Under the pieces are notes generated by a model. That model was not told the origin of the DNA, did not search any database, and saw only the letters and a list, made by a program, of their open reading frames with translations. A program made the translations under genes and the position numbers. 64,000 nt of DNA from Perognathus longimembris pacificus (taxonomy: Eukaryota; Chordata; Mammalia; Rodentia; Heteromyidae), in the NCBI RefSeq assembly GCF_023159225.1, contig NC_063171.1, forward strand, positions 11,050,826-11,114,825. The letters are read 5' to 3'. Of the stretch, positions 11,819-19,634 are shown piece by piece; position 1 is the first letter of the stretch, and each line of letters opens with the position of its first letter.

Positions 11819-13064
11819 GCTCCAGTGGGGGGTTGGGCAGGAGATCCTCCTGCTGGAGGGCTAGCACGTTGACCCATGCTGGCCCTCCGGGGGGGGGGCA
11901 CATTCGTACACACTCTAGTGTTTCCTTTGGGGCGTGCTGCCCTGAGTTGTTGGAGGTTGCTTGTGCTCTCTTGTGAGTCTGCTGTGGGGGCGGTATGCAT
12001 GAACCCCAGCAGGTTCAAGTGTCTGGACGTAGGTTGGTGCCCACAGACTCTTTGCGCCTCTGCTGTGAGGGAGGCATGTGTTCGGGGTGTCCCTGCTGGG
12101 CTGGTATTGCACAGAAGCAAGCCTGTGACTGTTGTTCAAAAAGTCCGCGTGGTCCAGGGCACCTCAGGTGGGGTTCCAAGGCCTACCAGTCCCCAGGCCC
12201 TTGCTGGGGGGGGGGGGGCAGTGGAGGGCTGGTGCGGACAGGTTCAGGCTCCCCAGCTGGGGCTTTGGGGGATGCCTGTCTAAGGTGTTTCCCAGTCACT
12301 TTGTTGGGCTCTGCTGTGCCTCTGCTAGCTCCCATGTCCTCCCAGAGGCTGTAGGGTCCTAGAACCACCAGATATGGGGCTCCATTTTTCCCTCAGGGTA
12401 GGGAGGGAGAGGGAGGGAGCTCTAGCTTCTTTGTAGGGTTTGGGTCTCTGTTAGAGCTGGTCTCCCATTGCGGGGGGCAATGGGGTACTTACTGATCCTG
12501 GATTGTGTGTGTGTCCCGCGCTGCAGTGGGCTTTTCGGGGCTGGGGTGCTGGGGTGTGGTGATTCGTCGTTTGGTGGTGGCTGTCCAGGCTCTCCACATT
12601 GGCTCTCCCTATCTGCGCTGCCCGGTTCCCCTGCTGTTGTTGTCTGTTCCTGGCTATTTGGTCCCATGCCTCTGGTCCTGTACTGTCTTCTGTCTAGGTT
12701 GGTCTGCGCTCCGTCTGGGGCCCGTGGAGCTCCTGCTGTCTGGACTCTGCACTCCTGACGTGACCTTTCTGCTGTTGCTTCTCTGGTTGCTAATGGTCTG
12801 TGGTCCTGTTTACCAGCACCAGGTCCCCTTTCCCAGCCTGGCCCTGTTCGGGCCGGGGTCAGTGGTGGGGGGATGGGGTACCACAGAGATTTTCCGGCTC
12901 CATGCAGGTTAGGGGCTCATCTTTTTTTGTTCTTTTTTGTTTCCTGTGTTTCTCTGTTGCTTCTGCTTGTTGGGTTTGCTCATCTCTTGATGGGGTGTTG
13001 TGTGTTTGAGTTCCCAGCTCACTATTTGGTTGGAGCGAGTTGAGGTGCCTCCCTATTGTGATGG

Positions 13065-13073
13065 CGCCATCTT
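13065..13073 (-). promoter_or_regulatory. YY1-type motif at the L1 5' terminus
   Basis: In the L1 direction the sequence is AAGATGGCG, 8 bases from the 5' end of the element. A YY1 site of this form at the same place in human L1 is known to set the transcription start. Function here is by analogy. Confidence 0.6.
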
Positions 13074-13105
13074 CCTCCCAATCTAAAACTTTTGCAATCT
13101 AAAAT

Positions 13106-13251
13106 GTGACTCTCAGATTTCATGAATAGTAAAATTATCAGTACAGACAGACAGTTGAGGGCTGCTGAGAAAAAGTTCTCAAGAATAATACATATCTGTC
13201 TCATCATGTACCAGAAGATTTTGCAGATCTTATGTGACATAGAGAACTTTA
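13106..13251 (+). repeat. Right copy of the 146-bp direct repeat flanking L1-A
   Basis: It matches 6178-6323 end to end. It contains only the tail of the composite SINE seen complete on the left side, and it leads directly into the A/T-rich end of an older antisense L1. Confidence 0.9.
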
Positions 13252-14285
13252 AAAAAAAAACTTTTATTTTTATTTTTTCTTATTAAATGTCAAAGTGATG
13301 TACAGAGAGGTGACATTTTCATACATTAGGCCTTGGGTACATTTCTTGTACTGTTTGTTACCTCCTCCCTCATTCCTCCCTGTTGGTGATTCACGCTGCC
13401 CTTCCCCCAGCCCTGGTCAGTGTGGGAGGGAGCCCCTCCCACCTTCAGGCCTTAGCAGGAAGAGAAGCCCCGAGCCCCTGGGGCAAACACGTGTGTGCCA
13501 TCATGGCGGGGACTTCTACAGAGTCCCAGCTCTTGGGTGGCTGTAGCCCCCGCACACAGAGGAAGTTTCATGACATCACCTGGTGTGCAGCCCAGCTCAG
13601 CTAATCAGTTAGTCACCCCAAGTCCCTCCCCTTCTGCCTTTGGAACCGTAATAAATTCTTCTGCCCACCCTCTGGGAGGCTGAGACTCATGGACTATCGA
13701 GCTGTCTCCCCGATGTCTCTCTTTCCGCTGCCACTCCTGACACGTGAGGGGACGGGGGAGGGGGAAGGGGAGGCTTCTGCAACCTTTTCTCAACTTAGCA
13801 TAATCCATGAGAGCACGTTTTGCCTTCTGCAGGTGGGGGACAAAGCCGAGTGCTCTTTCTTAGTTAGAATTCAGGCATCTCCCCTGGAGAAGTAGGGACA
13901 GGGGTCCCAAGAGATCCTGACACCTCCCTCTCTCTCTCCCCCCATGAGTTGTTCAGTTGGTTTACACCAAATAGTTTTGCAAGTATTGTGTTTGGAGTTG
14001 TTTGTCTTTTTATCATTTGTCTCTTGATTTTGATATGCCCTTTCACTTCCCTAGTTCTAATACCAGTATATACAGTTTCCAGTGTACTCAGGTAAGATAC
14101 AGTGATAGGAATGCATAAGATGATGCTAAGTGAAATGAACTCCTTGTTATGGAAGTGACTGTTATATCACTGTTGCAATTACTTTAAACATGCCATGTGA
14201 AACTGTAGCTTCTATTGTTGATGATCCTCTTGTATCCCCTTCCTGTGGTTATACCCACAATATCACCATATCTTATCTGAGTACA
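13252..14285 (-). mobile_element. 5'-truncated, 5'-inverted L1 (twin priming), interrupted by a solo LTR
   Basis: The 3' end is antisense (13252-13374: TGATGTACAGAGAGGTGACA, CATACATTAGG, TACATTTCTTGTACTGTTTG), is interrupted by the LTR at 13381-13922, and resumes antisense (TTTACACCAAATAGTTTTGC, CTAATACCAGTATATACAG) to about 14106. From about 14107 to 14285 the same L1 region appears in the opposite orientation (AAGATGATGCTAAGTGAAAT to CTTATCTGAGTACAT). Compare the uninverted order at 54290-54470. A short stretch around ATCTTATCTGAGT is present in both arms, as expected for twin priming. Confidence 0.8.
13381..13922 (+). mobile_element. Solo LTR of a class II-type (ERVK-like) endogenous retrovirus
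   Basis: The 542-bp element starts TGTTGGTGATTC and ends ATCCTGACA, with the 6-bp target duplication CCTCCC at 13375-13380 and 13923-13928. A polyadenylation signal AATAAA lies at 13650-13655. It is inserted in the 3' UTR of an antisense L1, which it splits. No internal retroviral sequence remains. It resembles the LTR at 1220 in several blocks, so both probably come from related ERV lineages. Open frames within it are not genes. Confidence 0.82.
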
Positions 14286-16054
14286 TAAAAATTTTTTAAA
14301 AAACATTTTTCCAAAGATATTTTCATAAACCCAATATAATCCAATTTCTCCTTTTCAATATGTAGCAGCCTATGCTCACCCATTTCATTCATGGACTTTT
14401 CATTGCTCCTTTAATAGAGATCAAAAGCTCCCAAATAACAAAATGTCTGCTTTTAAATATTGCCTCTTCTATCTGCACCAGCCACACTGTCTTTCTTTTT
14501 CCCCAAGAAGCCTTGTTTCCTCATGCAAGGAACATTTTCATACCATATTCAATCTGCCATGTAATTTTCACCTGTGCTTCTCCTCACCTATCTCAATCCT
14601 TACTTTTCTGCCAGTGCTTCTTGCAAGAATTCTTCTCTGGTAATATTGATTTCTCTGGTAGACATTCCTATAGCACCCACACCTATTCTTAATGTGTATT
14701 CCCTTTGAGTGTTTATATATGTGTGTGTTTATGTATATATGTATATATATATATATATATATGTGATTCTTAGATTAATGTCATTCTATATTGCCATATT
14801 AATCTCTACCTGCATTCTATAGAGTCAAGAGCTGAGTGTTGGCTTTTCCCCCTTCAGATATTGAGTGTATGGATTTGATAAATATTTAACTGAATCAATA
14901 GGGGCAGCTAGAACATTTTAACTGGAATTGGGCTATGGAGGCAGGTGGGTTGCTATTGCATATATTCAGGACACAGTGTACTAGAGGGCTCTAAACACAC
15001 AAGAAGGAATAACAGGAGCCTGGCAGGCTGGTATTGCTGTTGTACAAGAGAGATTAGGACAGCACATTTAGATAATGGCAGTGGCTATCACTAAATGTAT
15101 GGATTTGAGGTATTTAGGTACAAAGAGTAACACCTGATAATGATGTAGCTATAGAGTGTAAGTGGAGGATCAAAGATGACTCCTAAGATTAGGAGTAATT
15201 TGATGATGATGTCAGTCTTTAAGGCACAATGCCTTGGAACAAGTCCAATACGGAGAGATGCATTTCCTTTGGAAGGGGACCTAGAGGAAGCATCTTAGGG
15301 TTGCCCATCAGATTACTGAGGTACTTTTAGAGGCAGGATTAATAATATGAAAACAAAAGTTTTTGAATCTCAACATAAGAGGAGTAAAGAAAAAATTTGC
15401 ACTAATTTCTTTTGTTTTTGAAGCTCTACTGATGTGCAAAACTGCAAGAGTCTCTTAAAACAATGCAAATAACCTTTGGCTCAGAGTGCCAGTGTTTACA
15501 GGATGCCTTAATTTCTTTTGCATGGAAATTAGTAATTAGGAATGTACTTGTCTTGCACCAAATTATTTGGCAGTGCTGGTTGTTGTCAAGGTCTGTGTTC
15601 CCAAGTCATTCCCCAATTGAGGACAAGAAATATTAAATGACTAAGAGCTTCCTGATCCTCTTGCTCCTCTCAGTGTTGTGGTAATAATCTCAGCACTTCT
15701 GGGAAGAATGAGCTCAGGTGACCTTTGCAAAGTAGTCTGAGCCCATTGTGACCCAACTCATTTTTCCCTCAGAGGCCATGCATGCTCCTTGTTTGATTAT
15801 CTCATTTGTTCTCCTCTCCATTATTTCAGAAACCAACCAACTATGATACTGATGCTTTCAGGATTATAAAGAACATTCTATGAGGCATAAACATTCTGCC
15901 CCTACAAGAATTTAGTAATAAAACTGCAAATTAGAGTAGGGCTATTTTTTAAAGCCACTTCTGGAGAGTGAGATAATCTGTTGACAAAAATAACATAGAT
16001 ATGAGCTGTCAGTGTGTAGCTGATAAGACATGGGGGCTCATCTCAGCAATGAAA
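14286..16054. other. Intergenic, nothing assigned
   Basis: Apart from an AT/GT-rich microsatellite at about 14718-14763 I see no recognisable element. The frame at 14372-14692 shows no domain. Confidence 0.45.
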
Positions 16055-16745
16055 TGTGGTACTACTGGTTTTCTTAGGCTGTCATAGAAAAAGATCACAA
16101 AGTAGGTCGTGGTTTAAACTCCATGTGTTCCCTACTAGGTCAAGAGTCTGAGATGGAATTGGCTTCATGGTTTCTTCCTTCTAAGGGCTTCCAGAGTGAC
16201 TTTGTCCCATACGTCTCTCCTAGCTACTACTTGTGTTTTGCTTTATGGTGTTATTGGCTGACAGATTAATCATTTCCGTCTCTGCCTGTAATGTCACATG
16301 ATTTCCATCTTAGGCATATGTATACTTCTGTGTCTAGATATTGCTGTATTTTTGTTGTTGTTAGTACTGGGCTTTGAACTTAGGGCCTCATACTTGCTCA
16401 GCTTTCTGGCTCACCTAGTACTCTACCATTTGAGATATCCCTCACTCACTGCTTTTTGCTGGTTATTTTGAAAAGAGAATCTCATAGACTTCCCTGCCTC
16501 TCCTGGCTTCAAAGCACAATCCTTCATATCTCACAGTTCTGAGTAGCTAAAATGATAGGTGTATGCCTCTAGGATCCTGAGAGTGGTCTTCTTTCTGTTG
16601 GTAAATAGTTTGGACTGTTTCAGAAAGGTTATCTGAGCTTGATGATTTGCAGACATTGTTTCCAATAAGGCCAAATTCAGTTTAGTCTGGGGATTAGAAA
16701 TTTAGCAGTTATTTTGGGGGAGGGGTGCCTTTCAACTCAAATTGT
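16055..16745 (-). mobile_element. MaLR-type LTR (ERVL-MaLR), antisense, interrupted by a SINE
   Basis: Plus-strand phrases are the reverse complement of MLT1/MST-like LTRs: TTAGGCTGTCATAGAAAAAG, CACAAAGTAGGTCGTGG, TCAAGAGTCTGAGATGGAAT, and after the SINE, ATTGTTTCCAATAAGGCCAA, GTCTGGGGATTAG and TTTTGGGGGAGG near the end. The SINE at 16350-16575 splits it. Assignment is from remembered consensus phrases. Confidence 0.6.
16350..16575 (-). mobile_element. Composite SINE, antisense
   Basis: Block order as in the other antisense copies: TAGTACTGGGCTTTGAACTT, AGGGCCTCATACTTGCT, CACCTAGTACTCTACCATTT, GAATCTCATAGACTTCCCTG, CTGGCTTCAAAGCACAATCC, GAGTAGCTAAAATGATAGG. It is nested in a MaLR LTR. Confidence 0.7.
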
Positions 16746-17004
16746 GTGGTGAAGTTTATGAAGTTACAAAGTAGTGAATTATGCCATTGTCCTCCCTGGA
16801 AAGACTGTTGTGACTGGAGCCCTAGTCTGGAGTACCAGAGAAGGGCCAGCTGGACATGGCCTTTCATTGAGGCAGCTCAGAGCAGACAGTGGGCTACATA
16901 TAGGATTTTCTAACTTTGGAAGCAGTATAATTAATTTTCCTTCTAACAAAATCTTAAACAAGAGCAATAAACAAAAATAATGAATGAATCAATTTAAGGA
17001 CTAG

Positions 17005-17075
17005 AGTAAGGCTCAACAGTGCTTGCCACGCACAGGCTCAGGGTTCAATCCCAGGCACCACAAAATAGATATAAA
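17005..17075 (+). mobile_element. ID-like (tRNA-derived) SINE fragment
   Basis: GCTCAACAGTGCTTGCCACG is followed by GGGTTCAATCCCAGGCACCA and an A-rich tail. The B-box-like GGTTCAATCCC is clear. The A-box half is degraded. Confidence 0.6.
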
Positions 17076-18480
17076 ATAAGTTCAAAATATTTAAAAAAAA
17101 TACATCCATGTAAGTGCAACTATTCCAGTGGCATCTATTCACCTGTGGTGGCAAAGGGAGAGGAGGAGGAACAGAAATCCATATACTTAATCTGTCTGTG
17201 GTATAACGAGGACATCCTAGCCCTGTGATTGCTGAATAAACAATGGACTCAGGGGACAAGTCTCCCGAGGAAAATGTCACTAGCTGAGTATGTAGCCTTT
17301 TCCCCAAACACAGCTGTCCCTTAGTATCTATAGGACATTGATTCTAGGAAAACATTCCTTGGATTCACAAGTTCCTTATGAAAAGAGATATAATATTCAC
17401 ATATAATCTGAATACTTCATCCTATACAATTTTAGTCCATTACTAGATTACCTAACATGCCAAATATAAGTGCTGTGACTAGTTTTATTGTTCAATGGAA
17501 ATGACAACAAAAAGTATGAATATGTTTAAGACAGAATTCTTTGAAAACCATTTTTTGATCAAAGGTTGGATAAATCTGCAGACATAGAAGTCAGTGATAA
17601 ACAGAGATGACTATGTGTACTTATCAAGAAGCCTTCTGAGCACAATGTATTTACACTGTCCATGTTCCACACAGAGAGAATGTCAGATGTGAAAATTCAG
17701 ATTTCTATTCTCTTCAACAATTATATTTCTAGATAAAGTAACTACTTTGGTGCTCTGGTTTATAGATCAATATCATGTGAGTTTGTCTATCCTATGGTCC
17801 ATTGCGGGGCTCTTACAGCTCTTGAGGCACTGCCATACATGGAATCAGGAGCTTCAAAGCCAAGGCACACTCTCTGAATGCCTCCTGAGGTGATGGCAGC
17901 TCACCTGGGAAGGATCAAATCAGGACCCTCAGATCTCAGCCTCTCAGCCAGAATTAGAGGCCTTTGTTACTGGTGCCCAGCTGAGAAACACTTATCTTTT
18001 CTGAATGAGAGTGATGTCCACCTTCATCTGAAAACCACCAAACTAAAGGAGCAGTTAGCACTAGAGACATTTCTTCTGACATTTTCTCCTGGGAAGTTTA
18101 TAGGTTCAAAGGCAAGTGACGAATATCCACCACATATTGCTACACAGCTGGGCATTTTTCCATGTAACTTTGATTCCCATGAGAACTGTTGCTGTACTTA
18201 GGAAGGAAAATCTTTGTGAGACTAAGAAACAGAATATTTACTAATCCTCTGCACAAGGAGGTTACGTGTGAGCTAAATTTTGAAGTATGAAGAGGAAACT
18301 TTTAGGCAGTTAAATATTAAAGGATAGTTTTAGATAGAAAATAGAGCTTCTGTTGACACATGTGGCCTGGACTCTAACTCCTTGCAGAGACAATGAAAAT
18401 TATCTGTGTGCAAGTACTGGCATGCACAAAAATGTATACAACTTTATGATTTTGCAGATAAGTATACAATGTTGAAACCA
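17076..18480. other. Intergenic, nothing assigned
   Basis: The 107-codon frame at 17878-18201 has no recognisable domain, no upstream or downstream exon signals and no homologue I know. I treat it as chance. Confidence 0.45.
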
Positions 18481-18519
18481 GTATCACAGTCAAAGCAACA
18501 GTCATATCTATTCTTCACA

Positions 18520-18720
18520 AAGTTCCTCCCTCCTTTCTTCATTTTTCTCTTTCTTCCTCTCTCTGTCTTTGCCTTTCTCTCTCCTCTTTGTCTTCTTCCC
18601 CCTCTCTCTTCTTCCTTTCCCTTGCCCTTCCATCTTCATTTCTTCAATTCTCCTTTTCTTAATTTTGACAAAAGTACAACACACACACACAAATGCACAC
18701 ACACACAAACACACACACTA
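18520..18720. repeat. Pyrimidine-rich low-complexity tract with a (CA)n end
   Basis: CCTCCCTCCTTTC... continues as C/T-only sequence to about 18660, then a CACACA-rich segment follows at 18679-18720. Both strands give spurious low-complexity open frames. Confidence 0.85.
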
Positions 18721-18734
18721 CCCTACTCACAGAT

Positions 18735-18840
18735 TTTTTTTGTGGTTTTAAAGACTAAATCTCACTATATGGCCCAAGATACATAGCCTCACCCTCCAGA
18801 GCTCTAGAATCCCAGGTGAGTGTCACTGCACAGCATTTGA
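18735..18840 (-). mobile_element. B1/Alu-like SINE fragment, antisense
   Basis: Plus-strand TTTTGTGGTTTTAAAGACTA, AATCTCACTATATGGCCCA, CAGAGCTCTAGAATCCCAGG, GTGAGTGTCACTGCACAGC resembles the antisense of a 7SL-derived SINE (GAGACAGGGTCTCACTATGT...). It is diverged. Confidence 0.5.
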
Positions 18841-18864
18841 GTATAGGCACCCTAATGTAGACTA

Positions 18865-19490
18865 GATCTTCAGAATCTACTTATTTTCAAAATTAAAAGG
18901 TTTTATCTTTGACCATGGTCTTCCTAGTCCCCTTTATTCCATTTCCTAGCAACTATAATCCTACTCTTTGTTTCTGCCAGACTAGTCTATTTAGATTCCA
19001 CATATAAATGAGGCATACAGTAGTTATCTTTCCTTGTCTGGTTTGTTTCACTTACCCTAATGTCTTCTAGGATTTCCTGATTGTTCTAATACTAAATAAT
19101 ACCTCATTAAATGCATGGAGAACACTTTTTAGGCATTTATCCATCATTGAGCATTTGTGTTATTTCTATGCCCTGGTTTTTTGAATAATGCTGCAACATT
19201 CAAGGAAATACAGCTGTCTCTTGAAGTCTGACTTCAGTTTTTCTTTAGTGTATACACTTTGGTGGGATTGCTTGATTACATGGTAGTTTCTCTTCTTTTC
19301 TTTTTCTTTTTCTTTTCTTTTCTTTTTGTTTTTTTTTTTTTCTGGTGGAGGAGAATCCATAATGTTTTCCAGTAATGCTTCAGCAGTTTGTACTCACATG
19401 GAGAATGTAGCGTGGCTTTCTTTTATCCACATTTCACCCACACTTAAAAATTAATAAAAGATAGAAAGGGTTTTGAGGTATATTTTCCTA
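18865..19490 (-). mobile_element. Ancient LINE-1 3' fragment, antisense
   Basis: Antisense phrases of old L1 ends: TCCACATATAAATGAGGCAT, CTTTCCTTGTCTGGTTTGTT, TTTATCCATCATTGAGCATT, TTGAATAATGCTGCAACATT. A T/C-rich tract (19288-19340) lies within it. No open frame survives. Confidence 0.6.
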
Positions 19491-19524
19491 GTTGTTAGTT
19501 ATATGAGAACACCTCTTCACTTTT

Positions 19525-19600
19525 CTGTGCTGAGGATTGAACCCAGAGCCTCATGTATGTTAGGCAGATAGAGTACCACAGCACTACACAGCCTTAAGCA
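19525..19600 (-). mobile_element. ID-like SINE fragment, antisense
   Basis: GTGCTGAGGATTGAACCCAG is followed by AGCCTCATGTATGTTAGGCA and GAGTACCACAGC, the reverse complement of an ID-type tRNA-derived SINE. Confidence 0.65.
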
Positions 19601-19634
19601 CCTTTTCATATGCTTGCTTAACATGTCCCTTGAT

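Larger units (their letters stand above)
6324..13080 (-). mobile_element. Full-length LINE-1 retrotransposon (L1-A), inactive
   Basis: A 6.76-kb element on the minus strand with all L1 parts: GC-rich 5' UTR (about 11271-13080), ORF1 remnant (about 10780-11270), ORF2 (6786-10596) and 3' UTR with A/T-rich tail (6324-6785). Its 5' terminus reads, in the L1 direction, TGGGAGGAAGATGGCGCC, like the start of other mammalian full-length L1s and carrying an AAGATGGCG YY1-type site. A G-rich polypurine tract follows the ORF2 stop, as in other mammalian L1 3' UTRs. It cannot be autonomous: ORF1 is frameshifted and lacks the RRM, and ORF2 is broken in several places with changes at catalytic motifs. A 146-bp repeat flanks it, with 25 bp of unassigned sequence (13081-13105) between the L1 5' end and the right repeat copy. 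Confidence 0.93.
11271..13080 (-). promoter_or_regulatory. L1-A 5' UTR (internal promoter region), GC/CpG-rich
   Basis: This 1.8-kb GC-rich block lies upstream of ORF1, homologous over much of its length to 62674-63674 of L1-B. L1 5' UTRs carry an internal promoter. The sequence contains a tandem monomer array (11646-11818), long G runs on the plus strand (11889-11898, 12206-12217), and a terminal YY1-type motif (13065-13073). About 300 bp at 11290-11600 have no counterpart in L1-B. Promoter activity is inferred from the family, not seen. Confidence 0.7.

Noticed and set aside
12505..12912. Antisense (plus-strand) open frames in the L1 5' UTRs (also 63274-63714), possibly like primate L1 ORF0
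   Set aside because: They start at GTG, the two elements share only a short stretch (FPSLALFGPGS) in frame, and GC-rich sequence is open by chance in several frames.
17878..18201. 107-codon plus-strand frame as a host gene
   Set aside because: No recognisable domain, no splice or promoter context, no repeats of the pattern elsewhere. This length is expected by chance in 64 kb.
18406..18786. 126-codon plus-strand frame
   Set aside because: Its middle is translated pyrimidine-rich and CA-repeat sequence.
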